Counted from the stretch's first letter, positions 8,185-17,321 are shown. The stretch: DNA of 35,647 nt from an uncultured Victivallis sp. (GCF_944391105.1 NZ_CALXSK010000045.1:1-35647), one strand, 5' to 3'. Translations and numbers: made by a program. Notes: generated from the letters alone by a model not told the origin.

Positions 8185-9392
8185 ATCTGCTTTCCCCAGC
8201 GGTCGAGGCCGTCGGCGGGAATGAACATGCCGCCTGCGCGGAAGACTCCCTCCGACTCATAAAGGCGGTGAAATGCCCGCCGCAGTGAATTGTCGGCCGG
8301 GTAAGCGGCGAAATCGCCGTCGTCCCGCCCGAATACGAAGAACAATCCGGAGCGTTCTTCCGGCGGCGCCGGAAAGAGAAAAAGTTCGCGCATGAACTTC
8401 GCGAGGTTCGACTCCGGCAGCAGTTCCATCCAGGCAGGATTGAGAATCCACGACTCGCAGACGAACAACCGGATCTCCTTGCGAAACTGTTTCCGGAAGA
8501 AACGGACCGCCGCGCGCAACGACTCTCCCGCCAGCTCCGGCGTCATCCCCCCGCCGCCGGGGATATGGACGCTGGGCACCCACTCATGCGGAGTCAGAAG
8601 CGGTTCAAAGATCGCAAGGTCGATCATCCGGCGAACGCCGGGAACCGCCCGGCCGGTCGCCGGATCCACGGGGATCCCGGTCAGCATGGAGCCCGTCCGG
8701 TCGAGCGTTGCAACCGTGCCGCCCCCGCCGCATCGAAATCCCCGGTCGTCAAGATTCCAGCCGTCGCGGCAGAACGCTTCGATCCGCCCGGAAACCCGGT
8801 TGCGGTAGATGGCCGGGACCCAGTCCGGCGCGGAATGGATCAGAAATTCGAAACGGCCGATGCGGAAAAGTCTCCCGTCGATCGAGTGCTTCAGCCAGTG
8901 ATGCTGGCGGAAATCAGTGCCGGGCAGACCGTTGTGGGCGGAGCCGTAAATCGACGTGGTTCCGGCGATCCACTTCGCGATTCCGCGGAGATACGACTCA
9001 TCGAGGCCGAGTCCGGCATGGGTTTCGGCGATCCGCGGCAGAGCGGCCATGGCGGCCATGAGCGAAAAGAGCCCGGCGCCCTCCTCGCCGAGCGGACCGA
9101 CCGGATACGGAAGTTTCCCGTGATCCGGTCCGGGAACGGCGCGCAGCAGCCAGCCGTCCAGCAGATTGGCGTAGATGCGCAGCGCGGCATTCGAACGGAC
9201 CGCGGCGGAGAGAGCCTCCATCCGCACTTCCGGGATCTCACGCTTCAGTTCGAGCAGAGGCATCCAGCGGCGGAAGAATTCCACGGTCAGATGTTGCGGC
9301 ATCTCATCCGACGTCTCCAGCCAGAACGGGGCGAAGAACTCCTCGAATTCCGCCGAAAATCCGCACCCGTGTAAAAAATCCGCCAAAATCAT
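8160..9392 (-). CDS. Acyltransferase-like protein (NAT_N / GNAT_C type)
   Basis: A 410-residue cytoplasmic protein that resembles the poorly characterised family with an N-terminal helical acyltransferase domain and a GNAT-like C-terminal domain. The clearest region is about residues 272-350: a VPSVHIPGGGGMTPE element, then RAAVRFFRKQF, a FVCESWILNPAWMELLP segment and a SNLAKFMREL segment. This order is typical of GNAT_C. No function or substrate is established for the family that I can name. It is transcribed towards the adenylate cyclase and overlaps its end by 25 bp. Upstream it diverges from rpmE across an AT-rich region. The family call is from memory of its motif order, so moderate confidence. 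Confidence 0.6.
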   Translation of the reverse strand: MILADFLHGCGFSAEFEEFFAPFWLETSDEMPQHLTVEFFRRWMPLLELKREIPEVRMEALSAAVRSNAALRIYANLLDGWLLRAVPGPDHGKLPYPVGPLGEEGAGLFSLMAAMAALPRIAETHAGLGLDESYLRGIAKWIAGTTSIYGSAHNGLPGTDFRQHHWLKHSIDGRLFRIGRFEFLIHSAPDWVPAIYRNRVSGRIEAFCRDGWNLDDRGFRCGGGGTVATLDRTGSMLTGIPVDPATGRAVPGVRRMIDLAIFEPLLTPHEWVPSVHIPGGGGMTPELAGESLRAAVRFFRKQFRKEIRLFVCESWILNPAWMELLPESNLAKFMRELFLFPAPPEERSGLFFVFGRDDGDFAAYPADNSLRRAFHRLYESEGVFRAGGMFIPADGLDRWGKQIYRSGHGE

Positions 9393-9413
9393 CGCAAAAC
9401 CTCCGCTTCCGAC

Positions 9414-9485
9414 TTGAAATTCCGCCGATCACTGTTATTTTATTAAAATTGCCGTTTATGAGCATTGAACAAGAGTTTTTATAAT
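9414..9485 (+). promoter_or_regulatory. rpmE promoter region
   Basis: Two overlapping candidates lie upstream of rpmE. One is TTGAAA (9414-9419) with TATTTT (9436-9441), spacer 16. The other is a perfect TATAAT -10 box (9480-9485) without a strong -35 element. The second would give a leader of about 25 bases before the rpmE ATG. The minus-strand gene at 8160-9392 must also start transcription in this region, but I see no clear promoter for it. Confidence 0.45.
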
Positions 9486-9516
9486 ATAACCTGTAAAACG
9501 GAGTTGTGCAAAAAAA

Positions 9517-9717
9517 ATGAAAAAAGACATTCATCCGAAGTACGAAGACGCCATTGTGACCTGCGCCTGCGGCGAAGTCTGGCACATTAAATCCACCCGT
9601 CCGGAGATGAAGGTCGGCATCTGCGCGAAGTGCCACCCGTTCTTCACCGGCAAGCAGAAGTTCGTCGACACGGCGGGCCGCATTGACAAGTTCAACCGCC
9701 GTTACAAGAAGGCGTAA
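9517..9717 (+). CDS. rpmE: 50S ribosomal protein L31, zinc-binding form
   Basis: This 66-residue protein matches bacterial L31 throughout, with MKKDIHPKY at the start and [14 protein letters not shown]...[10 protein letters not shown] at the end. It has two cysteine pairs, C-A-C near residue 16 and C-A-K-C near residue 36. This marks the zinc-binding (C+) form rather than the zinc-independent paralogue. It is followed by a strong terminator and then prfA, a gene order seen in many bacteria. The AT-rich leader has only a weak ribosome binding site (GGAG about 13 bases upstream). Confidence 0.97.
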   Translation: MKKDIHPKYEDAIVTCACGEVWHIKSTRPEMKVGICAKCHPFFTGKQKFVDTAGRIDKFNRRYKKA

Positions 9718-9749
9718 GAGCTTTTTTTCGTTTTTTTCATTGATGACCC

Positions 9750-9787
9750 GGGCTTGCCGGAACGATCCCGTTCTGCAAGCCCTTTTT
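9750..9787 (+). terminator. Strong intrinsic terminator between rpmE and prfA
   Basis: GGGCTTGC (9750-9757) pairs perfectly with GCAAGCCC (9775-9782). An inner stem GGAACG/CGTTCT continues the helix with one bulged C. Five Ts follow. The hairpin ends only 18 bases before the prfA ATG, so prfA either depends on read-through or has a promoter inside this region. Confidence 0.85.
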
Positions 9788-9800
9788 CGGATTACGTTTC

Positions 9801-10892
9801 ATGGTTCCAGAAGACATAGCCGCATACATCGAGAATCTGCACGGGCGTTTCGCTGAGCTTGAAGAACGCCTGGCCGACCCGACGATCTACTCGAAGGGAG
9901 CAGAGTTCCGCAGCGTTTCGCAGGAGCACCGCAAACTCGGCACCCTGTTTGAGAAGTTCGACAGCTGGAAAAAGGCCCTTGCGGAACTCGCGAAAAACCA
10001 CGAGATGCTGACGGTGGAGGAAGACGCGGAAATGCGCGACCTGCTCAGTGCGGACATCGAGTCGCTTGAGCAGAAAGCCGCGAAACTGGAGGAGGAGATC
10101 CAGGTTTCCCTGCTGCCTCCCGACCCGAACGATGCGAAAAACATCATCGTCGAAATCAAACCGGCCGCGGGCGGGGACGAAGCGGCGCTCTTTGCCGGAG
10201 AGCTCTTCCGGGCCTATCTGCATTTTGCGGAAAAACAGGGGTGGAAGGTTGAAATCCTCGACCAGTCCGATACGGATCTCGGCGGAATCAAGGATGTTTC
10301 CTTCTCCCTTTCGGGCAGCGATGTCTATTCCCTGATGAAATATGAATCCGGCGTCCACCGTGTCCAGCGCGTGCCGACGACGGAGGCGGGCGGGCGCATT
10401 CATACATCGACCGTGACGGTCGCAGTCATGCCGGAGGCGGAGGAGGTCGAGCTCGATATCCGTCCGGAGGATCTGCGGTTCGACGTATTCCGGTCGAGCG
10501 GCCCCGGGGGGCAGTGCGTGAATACGACCGACTCGGCCGTGCGCGTAACCCACATTCCGACCGGACTCTCCGTTGCGAGCCAGCAGGAGAAGTCGCAGCA
10601 CCGCAACAAGGAGATCGCACTGCGCATCCTCTATGCCCGCATGCTCGAACATAAGCAGCAGGAGGAGGCGAGCCGCCAGGCGGCCGACAAACGTTCTCAG
10701 GTCGGCACCGGCGACCGCAGTGAACGGATCCGCACCTACAACTTTCCCCAGAACCGCGTGACGGATCACCGGTACAATGTGAACACCTTCGATCTGCCGA
10801 AGCTCATGGAAGGGGATCTGAATTTGATCCTCGACCAGATTCTGATGATCGTCTGCGAGCAGCGGCTCGAACAGCTCCGCCACCAGCAGTAA
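9801..10892 (+). CDS. prfA: Peptide chain release factor 1
   Basis: RF1 (363 residues) recognises UAA and UAG stop codons and triggers hydrolysis of peptidyl-tRNA. The codon-recognition tripeptide region reads RVPTTEAGGRIHTST (P-x-T type, specific to RF1). The catalytic GGQ lies in RSSGPGGQCVNTTDSAVR near residue 237. The long N-terminal helical domain (residues ~5-100) is intact. The start agrees with the family N-terminus, but no purine-rich ribosome binding site precedes it; the 18 bases between the upstream terminator hairpin and the ATG are pyrimidine-rich. The usual prmC partner, which methylates the GGQ glutamine, is not adjacent. Confidence 0.96.
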   Translation: MVPEDIAAYIENLHGRFAELEERLADPTIYSKGAEFRSVSQEHRKLGTLFEKFDSWKKALAELAKNHEMLTVEEDAEMRDLLSADIESLEQKAAKLEEEIQVSLLPPDPNDAKNIIVEIKPAAGGDEAALFAGELFRAYLHFAEKQGWKVEILDQSDTDLGGIKDVSFSLSGSDVYSLMKYESGVHRVQRVPTTEAGGRIHTSTVTVAVMPEAEEVELDIRPEDLRFDVFRSSGPGGQCVNTTDSAVRVTHIPTGLSVASQQEKSQHRNKEIALRILYARMLEHKQQEEASRQAADKRSQVGTGDRSERIRTYNFPQNRVTDHRYNVNTFDLPKLMEGDLNLILDQILMIVCEQRLEQLRHQQ

Positions 10893-10908
10893 TCACCGGC
10901 GACATCGG

Positions 10909-11664
10909 CTATCGTTTCCGGGCGAGCGTGGCCCAGAAGGTCGGAATGTTCAAGTCGTGAAGCCGCCCGGAACCGTTCGTATCCTCATAGAGGTCGAGCA
11001 GCGCGAATCCCGCTTTCAGCTGTCCCGCGATCTGCTCTTCGGCGGTGTGGGAGAACTGGCAGCCGGAATTGGTCTCGATGCCGCGCCGGTAAAGCGCCTC
11101 ATCCGCGAGTGGATCGACCGGCAACGCGTTTTCAATGCGGAGCCCCTCGTTGTCCGTGATGAAGTTGATCCCGTTGTCGAGCCCCGCCATCAGAAGGCCG
11201 CCGGGCTTCAGTACGCGGAAACATTCGCGCCAGACATGGGCAACATCGCGGACATAGACGTTCGCGACCGGATGGACGATCAGATCAAACTCACCGTCTC
11301 CGAACGGGAACCGTTCACTCATATCCGCGCAGACGATCCGGATCGGATACTTTTCCCGCGTCCTCACCTGCCGCTCGCGCCGGAGCTGCTGTTCGGAGAG
11401 ATCCATGACCGTGACTTCCGCCCCCTGCGCGGCCAGAAGCGGACCTTGCTGGCCGCCGCCGGATGCGAGCGCCAGCACCCGTTTTCCCTTGAGTTCGCCG
11501 AACCATTTGCGCGGGACCGGTCTGGTCGGCGTCAGCAGCAGCCGGAAATTTCCGCGCAACGCCTCCTCATACTCCTCATGAGAAATCGGGATCGACCACT
11601 CCCAGCCGTTGCGGCACCAGCCGTCGATGATCTCGGCATTTTGCTGAGTATATTTCAGTTTCAT
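10909..11664 (-). CDS. Class I SAM-dependent methyltransferase
   Basis: A 251-residue Rossmann-fold methyltransferase. Motif I is LALASGGGQQGPLLAAQGA (about residues 68-86), followed by VTVMDLSEQQL (the acidic ribose-binding residue), ADMSERFPFGDGEFDLI (motifs II/III) and RVLKPGGLLMAG. The GGGQQGP variant of motif I occurs in a group of small-molecule or unassigned methyltransferases, so the substrate is unknown. It has a good ribosome binding site (GGAAGA). It lies 15 bp after rlmH in the same direction, so it is probably the last gene of the mnmA-rlmH operon. A tRNA/rRNA role is possible from context but not shown. It converges with prfA across 16 bp. Confidence 0.8.
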   Translation of the reverse strand: MKLKYTQQNAEIIDGWCRNGWEWSIPISHEEYEEALRGNFRLLLTPTRPVPRKWFGELKGKRVLALASGGGQQGPLLAAQGAEVTVMDLSEQQLRRERQVRTREKYPIRIVCADMSERFPFGDGEFDLIVHPVANVYVRDVAHVWRECFRVLKPGGLLMAGLDNGINFITDNEGLRIENALPVDPLADEALYRRGIETNSGCQFSHTAEEQIAGQLKAGFALLDLYEDTNGSGRLHDLNIPTFWATLARKR

Positions 11665-11679
11665 TTTCGATCTTCCGTT

Positions 11680-12117
11680 TTACGGATTGTGGTAGGAGCC
11701 GCCGTGCAGGATGTTCGTCGCCCGGAAAAGCTGTTCCATCAACAGCAGCCGTGCCAGTTCATGTGTAAAAGTGAGTTTTGAGAGCGACCAGAGCAGATCA
11801 GCCCGCTGCTTGACCTCCGGGGCAAGACCGCAGGGACCGCCGATGACAAACACGATCTTGCGGTCGAACGAACCGAGTTTTGCAGCAAACTCCGTGCTGG
11901 TGAACTGCCTCCCCTCCTCCGAAAGCACGACGACGGCGGCGGAGCGCTCTTTTTCCAGCGCCTTGACGATCGCCTGCCCCTCTTTCGCAACGTTCGAGTC
12001 GGGCAGTTCAACGATCTCAAGTTTTGCGTAAGGGGAGAGCCACTTGGCAAATTCGTCACAGCGCGCCTGAAGCGCACGATCCTTGAGCTTACCGATCAGC
12101 ACGAGTTTCAACAGCAT
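11680..12117 (-). CDS. rlmH: 23S rRNA pseudouridine(1915) N3-methyltransferase RlmH
   Basis: RlmH (145 residues) is a SPOUT methyltransferase that adds a methyl group to pseudouridine 1915 of helix 69 in assembled ribosomes. The trefoil-knot SAM site is visible as VFVIGGPCGLAPEV. The C-terminal signature is TFTHELARLLLMEQLFRA followed by GGSYHNP. The length is close to that of other bacterial RlmH proteins. Its start overlaps the 3' end of mnmA by ten bases, so translation is probably coupled. The RluD-type enzyme that would make its substrate is encoded at 2515-3450. Confidence 0.95.
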   Translation of the reverse strand: MLLKLVLIGKLKDRALQARCDEFAKWLSPYAKLEIVELPDSNVAKEGQAIVKALEKERSAAVVVLSEEGRQFTSTEFAAKLGSFDRKIVFVIGGPCGLAPEVKQRADLLWSLSKLTFTHELARLLLMEQLFRATNILHGGSYHNP

Positions 12118-13181
12118 GATCCGATCACCCCTCCCCCGAGCAGCCGGTCTCCGCGGTAAAAGACCGCCGCCTGCCCCGGCGTGACCGCGCGCAGCGGAAG
12201 AGCCGGAATCACACGGCAGCTCCCCTCCCCCGCCGGCTCGATCCGGCAGGGAACCGCCCGACTGCGGTAGCGGATCTGCACTTCCATCTCCCCGCCATCC
12301 GGGGGAGTGCCGAGCTGCCAGACAAGATCGTGAACCGGAAATTCACGCGAAAGCAGCGCTTCCGGATCCGTCTCAAGCCGGATATCGCCCGACTGCGGAT
12401 CGATCGCCGCGATGTAGGCGGGAACGCCGAGCGCGACGTTAAGCCCCTTGCGCTGCCCGATTGTGAACTGATGGATCCCCGTATGTCGACCGACACTCCT
12501 CCCCCGGTAGACGAACCGCCCCGGTTTCGCGGCGAAGCCGCAGAGACGTCGCAACGTCTCACCGAAACATTCGCCCGGCACCTGAAAACAGGCGTCCTGA
12601 CTGTCCGGTTTCTGCGAGGTCACCAGTCCGAGGCGCGCGGCGATTCGGCGAACCTCCTCCTTCGCGAGCGTGCCGACCGGCAGAGAGAGAACCGAAAGTT
12701 CGCGCTGTCCCAGCCGGTAGAGAAAATAGCTCTGATCCTTTTTCAGATCGTCTCCCCGGCGCAGTACAAATCCCTCCGGACTCGGGTCGAGCTTCGCATA
12801 ATGTCCGGTCAGAACGCGATCGGCCCCGATCTCACAGGCGAATTCGACGAGCATGCCGAACTTCACAAGCAAATTGCAGTTGCAGCACGGATTCGGCGTT
12901 CTTCCGGCCATGTACTCACAGGCGGCCGGTTCGAGCACGCGCCCCCGGAAGCGTTCAAAACCCTCAAGGAAATGATGCTCGATTCCAAGCGTCTTCACGA
13001 CCTGGGCGATTGCCGCTTCATCCCGTTCGGAGACGCAGAGCTGCGCCGCCGAAAACGCCGGGTCCGGATGTTTCAACCGCAGCGTCGCACCGACAACCTC
13101 GCACCCCGCTTCGAGCGCGAGTGCCGCCGCCACCGAGGAGTCGACCCCGCCCGACAGCGCGACCACGACTTTTTCCTTCAT
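12108..13181 (-). CDS. mnmA: tRNA-specific 2-thiouridylase MnmA
   Basis: MnmA (357 residues from the chosen start) thiolates U34 of tRNA-Lys, -Glu and -Gln, using ATP activation and persulfide sulfur. The PP-loop SGGVDSS lies near residues 10-16. The first catalytic cysteine region is TPNPCCNCN and the second is DSQDACF, so both redox cysteines are present. The C-terminal beta-barrel runs to the end. I start at ATG 13181 because GAGGTG lies five bases upstream; a TTG six codons earlier has no comparable site. One of its expected substrates, tRNA-Gln(TTG), is encoded at 580-653. It heads the operon mnmA-rlmH-methyltransferase and diverges from clpC. Confidence 0.95.
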   Translation of the reverse strand: MKEKVVVALSGGVDSSVAAALALEAGCEVVGATLRLKHPDPAFSAAQLCVSERDEAAIAQVVKTLGIEHHFLEGFERFRGRVLEPAACEYMAGRTPNPCCNCNLLVKFGMLVEFACEIGADRVLTGHYAKLDPSPEGFVLRRGDDLKKDQSYFLYRLGQRELSVLSLPVGTLAKEEVRRIAARLGLVTSQKPDSQDACFQVPGECFGETLRRLCGFAAKPGRFVYRGRSVGRHTGIHQFTIGQRKGLNVALGVPAYIAAIDPQSGDIRLETDPEALLSREFPVHDLVWQLGTPPDGGEMEVQIRYRSRAVPCRIEPAGEGSCRVIPALPLRAVTPGQAAVFYRGDRLLGGGVIGSCC

Positions 13182-13209
13182 TCCGCACCTCAATTTCAAT
13201 CTTTTCGAT

Positions 13210-13238
13210 AGTATAAAGTAAAATGGTTAACTTTTCAA
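13210..13238 (-). promoter_or_regulatory. mnmA operon promoter (divergent)
   Basis: On the minus strand TTGAAA (13238-13233) and TATACT (13215-13210) are 17 bp apart, a near-consensus sigma-70 promoter about 30 bases before the mnmA start. Its -35 element sits one base from the -35 element of the opposite clpC promoter. Confidence 0.65.
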
Positions 13239-13239
13239 G

Positions 13240-13267
13240 TTGACTTGTAAAAAAAAACGTTTATATT
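13240..13267 (+). promoter_or_regulatory. clpC promoter
   Basis: TTGACT (13240-13245) and TATATT (13262-13267) are separated by 16 bp. The ATG lies about 36 bases downstream with AGGAG before it. The palindromic arms CAAGT-TG-ACTTG (13236-13247) cover both divergent -35 boxes and could be an operator. No CIRCE or CtsR-type operator was recognised. Confidence 0.65.
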
Positions 13268-13303
13268 GTCATAAAACACGAAGAAAATCGAGAGGAGATA
13301 CCA

Positions 13304-15808
13304 ATGGCCAAACCAGAAGACAACAATTTCGGGAATCTGACACCGCGTGCGCGGCAGATCCTGCTTCTCGCGAAACAGGAGGCCGAGCGTTTCAACCATG
13401 ATCATATAGGAACCGAGCATCTGCTGCTGGGGATTCTCTGCCTCAACGAAGGGGTGGCGGTCAACGTACTCAAGTCGCTGGGCCTGAATCTTTCACAGCT
13501 GCGGCTTGAGGTGGAGAAATCGTGCGGGGTCGGCGGTTCGACCCAGACCGACGGCCCGCTGCCGCTGACGCCGCGCCTCAAACGCGTGCTGATGCTGGCA
13601 GCGACCGAAGCACAGGCGATGAACTACAACTTCGTCGGAACGGAACACCTGCTGCTGGCGATTTTGCGCGAAGGAGAGAGCGCGGCGGCTCGGATTCTGC
13701 AGAATCTGAACGTAAATCTGGACGAGGTCCGGCAGGCGGTCATCAAGACGCTCGACTCGGACTATCTGCCCGACAACAACGACGATCCGGATGTGCCGAA
13801 CATTCCGCCGCAGCCGAACAACGGCGGCAACGGGGGAAGTGCGAATCAGACCGGCTCGGAGGGGTTGAATGCCTTGAACGCCTTCGGGCGCAATCTGACC
13901 GATCTTGCGGCGAAAGGCGAACTCGACCCGGTGATCGGTCGTACCGATGAGATCGAACGCGTGATCCAGGTGCTCTGCCGCCGGACCAAAAACAACCCCG
14001 TGCTGATCGGGGAAGCCGGCGTCGGCAAAACCGCGATTCTCGAAGGACTCGCGGAGGCGATCGTCGCCCGCAAGGTTCCGGATCTGCTCGCAGACAAGAT
14101 GGTCTATGCCATCGACCTGCCGCTCATGGTCGCGGGGACCAAGTACCGCGGCCAGTTCGAGGAGCGGATCAAGGCTGTGATCGACGAGGTGCGCAACTCC
14201 GGCAAGGTGATTTTGTTCATCGACGAGCTGCATACGATCGTCGGCGCGGGCGGTGCAGAGGGGGCGATGGACGCCGCGAACATCATCAAGCCGGCGCTTT
14301 CGCGCGGCGAACTGCAGTGTGTCGGCGCAACGACGCTCGACGAATACCGCAAAGGAATCGAGAAGGACGCGGCGCTCGAACGGCGGTTTCAGCCCGTGCT
14401 CGTGAATCCGCCGAGCGTCGAGGATTCGATCAAGATCCTCGAAGGGCTCAAGGAGACCTATGAGAAGCACCATCACGTCCAGTATGCGGATGGTTCGCTC
14501 GAGGCGGCGGTGAAACTCTCGGACCGCTACATCACCGGGAGATTCCTGCCGGACAAGGCGATCGACGTCATGGACGAAGCGGGGGCGCGCGCGCGGATCA
14601 GCAGCGTCTGCCCGCCGCCGGACACCGCGTCTGCGGAACAGGAGATCGAGGCAGCCAAGGCGAACAAGGAGGCGGCGATCGTCGAGCAGAACTTCGAGGC
14701 CGCCGCCAAATGGCGGGATCGCGAACGCGAACTCAAACGCAATCTGCAGGAGCTCCAGGACAAGTGGAAGCAGGAGTGCGCCGAAAAGAAAACCGTCATC
14801 ACGAAGAGCGACATTGCCGCCGTCGTTGCGAAACTCACCGGCGTGCCGCTTCAGCAGATGGAGGAGGGCGAGAGCAAGAAACTCCTGCGCATGGAGTCCG
14901 AACTCAAGAAAACCGTCATCGGTCAGGACAACGCGGTCGGAATCATCTCCCGGGCGCTGCGGCGCAGCCGTGCCGACCTGAAGAATCCGGCGCGTCCGAT
15001 CGGATCTTTCATCTTCCTCGGACCGACCGGCGTGGGCAAGACGTTGCTGGCCAAGGCGCTCGCGGAGTTCATGTTCGGCGACCAGGATGCGCTCATTCAG
15101 GTCGATATGTCCGAATACATGGAGAAGTTCAACGTGTCTCGCCTCGTCGGATCTCCGCCGGGGTACGTCGGTCACGGTGAGGGAGGCGAGTTGACCGAGA
15201 AAGTTCGTCGCCGGCCCTACTCGGTCGTGCTCTTCGACGAGATCGAAAAGGCGCATCCGGATGTGATGCACATGCTTTTGCAGATTCTCGAAGAGGGGCG
15301 CATCACCGACACGCTCGGGCGGCGCATCGACTTCCGTAACACGATCATCATCATGACGAGCAACGTCGGCGCCGAACAGCTTGCAAAAGGAAGCGCTCCA
15401 CTCGGGTTCGGAAGCGATTCGACCGAATCGCAGAGCGCCGATGAGCGGCTGCTCGGAATTGCGAAGAAGTTCTTCAAGCCGGAGTTCATCAACCGGGTCG
15501 ACGACATCATCGTCTTCCGGAAGCTGAACAAAGAGGATCTGCTTGCGATCATCGACATCGAACTCGGCAAACTGCGCGAGCGGCTTCTCGGACGCAAACT
15601 CGGATTCGAAATCTCGGACGAGGTCAAGGATTTCCTGATCTCCAAAGGTTACGAACCGGAATTCGGCGCCCGTCCGCTGCGGCGCGCTGTCGAGCGCTAC
15701 ATCGAGGATCCGCTCGCGGAGGAGATTCTGCGCGGAAGATTCGAAAAGGCGAAGAAGGTGCGGGTCGAACTCGATCAGCAGAAGATCCTGTTCTTCCCGG
15801 AAAGCTGA
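13304..15808 (+). CDS. clpC: ClpC-type ATP-dependent Clp protease ATPase subunit
   Basis: An 834-residue AAA+ unfoldase that feeds substrates to ClpP. It has two Clp-N repeats (residues ~10-150) and a Gln/Asn/Gly-rich linker (~150-180). The first AAA domain has Walker [10 protein letters not shown] near residue 237 and Walker [15 protein letters not shown] middle region contains a UVR-like coiled segment ([17 protein letters not shown]), typical of ClpC rather than ClpA or ClpB. The second AAA domain has Walker [10 protein letters not shown] near residue 573. A LGFGSDS loop near the expected ClpP-contact position suggests partnership with ClpP, which is not in the window. It is monocistronic: promoter upstream, hairpin downstream. 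Confidence 0.95.
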   Translation: MAKPEDNNFGNLTPRARQILLLAKQEAERFNHDHIGTEHLLLGILCLNEGVAVNVLKSLGLNLSQLRLEVEKSCGVGGSTQTDGPLPLTPRLKRVLMLAATEAQAMNYNFVGTEHLLLAILREGESAAARILQNLNVNLDEVRQAVIKTLDSDYLPDNNDDPDVPNIPPQPNNGGNGGSANQTGSEGLNALNAFGRNLTDLAAKGELDPVIGRTDEIERVIQVLCRRTKNNPVLIGEAGVGKTAILEGLAEAIVARKVPDLLADKMVYAIDLPLMVAGTKYRGQFEERIKAVIDEVRNSGKVILFIDELHTIVGAGGAEGAMDAANIIKPALSRGELQCVGATTLDEYRKGIEKDAALERRFQPVLVNPPSVEDSIKILEGLKETYEKHHHVQYADGSLEAAVKLSDRYITGRFLPDKAIDVMDEAGARARISSVCPPPDTASAEQEIEAAKANKEAAIVEQNFEAAAKWRDRERELKRNLQELQDKWKQECAEKKTVITKSDIAAVVAKLTGVPLQQMEEGESKKLLRMESELKKTVIGQDNAVGIISRALRRSRADLKNPARPIGSFIFLGPTGVGKTLLAKALAEFMFGDQDALIQVDMSEYMEKFNVSRLVGSPPGYVGHGEGGELTEKVRRRPYSVVLFDEIEKAHPDVMHMLLQILEEGRITDTLGRRIDFRNTIIIMTSNVGAEQLAKGSAPLGFGSDSTESQSADERLLGIAKKFFKPEFINRVDDIIVFRKLNKEDLLAIIDIELGKLRERLLGRKLGFEISDEVKDFLISKGYEPEFGARPLRRAVERYIEDPLAEEILRGRFEKAKKVRVELDQQKILFFPES

Positions 15809-15835
15809 TTCCAGGTTGAAAAAACCTCGCCCCTC

Positions 15836-15864
15836 CGCCCCGGTCAACGGGCTGCGGCGGGGCG
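15836..15864. terminator. Hairpin between convergent clpC and GntR genes
   Basis: CGCCCCG (15836-15842) pairs with CGGGGCG (15858-15864). On the plus strand only a weak T-rich stretch follows. On the minus strand a run of six Ts lies about 10 bases beyond the stem. It probably helps end both transcripts. Confidence 0.45.
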
Positions 15865-15890
15865 TTCTGTATTTCAGGGGGGGGAAGAGT

Positions 15891-17273
15891 TTACAGCCGG
15901 GCGTTGATCTTGCGGCAGAAGTCGCGGCACTGTTCGCGGGTCAATCTCAACTTGTGCGCCAGCAGAACCGCGATTGTCTCGGCAATCGCGTTGACGGCCT
16001 GACGGCTCGTGCTCTGAATCGACGGAATCGCCTCCGGCAGCAGATCGACCATCATGGAAGGGACGCCGTTTGCTGCCGGGTCATAAGCAGGAAGCGTGTG
16101 AATTTGCCGACAGTAACCGGAATAGGGTCCGGGTTCGAAACAGCGTTCGAGCAACGCAAAACGTTCTTCCGCCCGACCGCCGGTCGTCAGACCGACTCCC
16201 CAGACCGAGAGTGAAGTTGCGGAACGTTTCCCGGCGGGAAGTTTCACCATGCCCCAGTCGGCTTCCGGCATGCGTTCGCGCAGCAGCGCGTAGTCTACGC
16301 CGTCGCCGATGAGCATCGCGGCGAAGTCATTGCTCATGAGATCAACGAGAGCGCTTCGCACATCGCCGTGGCGATGGCTGCATACTCCCGGAAGCCGGTA
16401 GAGTTCGGAGAAGAATGAGAGCGCTTCGAATGCCGGGTCGCTGTCGATCACGCAGTTTCCGTTGCGGTCGAAAAATTCGCCGTTGTTCTGGAATACAAAC
16501 GGAATGAAACTGTTCGGCGTGAACAGGATTGCCAGTCCGTAACAAATCACGCCGTCTGCGCCCGCTTCGGTCAGAAGTTCGGTGTGGCGCAGAAGGGAAT
16601 TCCAGTTCCACGAGCCGTCGGGTTCGGGAATGCCGCGACGGCGGAACACCCGGCGGTTGTAAAACAGCATGAGAGGGTTGAATGAGAGCGGCAGTGCGCA
16701 GAGCTTGCCGCCGTAACTCATCGAGCGCAGCAGCTCCGGCGGAAATCCTTCCGGAGAGAGCCGGGTGGAACGTTCGAGAAAACCGTCGAGCGGAAGCAGC
16801 GCCTTTTCGGCGGCGAGGACCGGCAGCAAACCTTCGTTGAGCGCGATCAATCCGGGATGAGACTCCGAACCGGAATTCCTGGAGATGATCCAGTCAATGT
16901 AATGCGGATTGTAGTCATAAGTTACGGCGGGGAACGAAGAGAACTCCAGCTCCGGAGAAAGCGCGGCCGCCATATCCATGGTCTCCATCGAGGGCAGCAC
17001 GCAATCCCAGTTGTAGAAATAGTTTTTCGGATCCTCGACCGCGGCAGTTCCGCGGACGAACGTGCCGGAACCGGGTCTGCGCTCCACCAGACCTTTTTTC
17101 TCCAGGGCACGATACGCGGAGAGGCAGACTGCCGTGCTGATCTCATACTGCCCGGCAAGATCGCGTACGCTCGGCAGACGCGACCCGGCGGGAAGTGTCC
17201 CGTCGGAAATCCGCGCCTCCATCTCCGCTGCGATCCGCCGCGTCATCGGAATTCCCTGGTTCGTACCGTTCAT
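15891..17273 (-). CDS. GntR regulator fused to a sugar-binding-protein-like domain
   Basis: A 460-residue one-component regulator. Residues ~5-75 are a GntR winged helix (RISDGTLPAGSRLPSVRDLA, then ALEKKGLVERRPGSGTFVRG). From about residue 120 onward the sequence follows type 1 extracellular solute-binding proteins of sugar ABC transporters, for example LLPLDGFLERSTRL, GGKLCALPLSFNPLMLFYNR and SWNWNSLLRHTELLTEAGADG. There is no signal peptide, so the binding fold would act in the cytoplasm as the effector sensor, in place of the usual FCD/UTRA domain. GGAGG precedes the ATG. It diverges from the pseudopilin and glycosidase genes and likely controls them; the intergenic region has repeated candidate operators. 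The ligand is probably an oligosaccharide, inferred from the fold and neighbours. Confidence 0.85.
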   Translation of the reverse strand: MNGTNQGIPMTRRIAAEMEARISDGTLPAGSRLPSVRDLAGQYEISTAVCLSAYRALEKKGLVERRPGSGTFVRGTAAVEDPKNYFYNWDCVLPSMETMDMAAALSPELEFSSFPAVTYDYNPHYIDWIISRNSGSESHPGLIALNEGLLPVLAAEKALLPLDGFLERSTRLSPEGFPPELLRSMSYGGKLCALPLSFNPLMLFYNRRVFRRRGIPEPDGSWNWNSLLRHTELLTEAGADGVICYGLAILFTPNSFIPFVFQNNGEFFDRNGNCVIDSDPAFEALSFFSELYRLPGVCSHRHGDVRSALVDLMSNDFAAMLIGDGVDYALLRERMPEADWGMVKLPAGKRSATSLSVWGVGLTTGGRAEERFALLERCFEPGPYSGYCRQIHTLPAYDPAANGVPSMMVDLLPEAIPSIQSTSRQAVNAIAETIAVLLAHKLRLTREQCRDFCRKINARL

Positions 17274-17321
17274 TTCCGTCTTCCTCCCTGTTGCATGCTG
17301 GTACCATTTCCATTCATAATA

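Noticed and set aside
13182..13199. Upstream TTG start for mnmA
   Set aside because: GAGGTG is correctly spaced for the ATG at 13181, and the extra six residues are not family-like.
13493..15847. 784-codon frame opposite clpC
   Set aside because: Antisense shadow caused by GC-rich codon use; the Arg/Asp/Leu-rich product has no domain, whereas the plus strand encodes intact ClpC.
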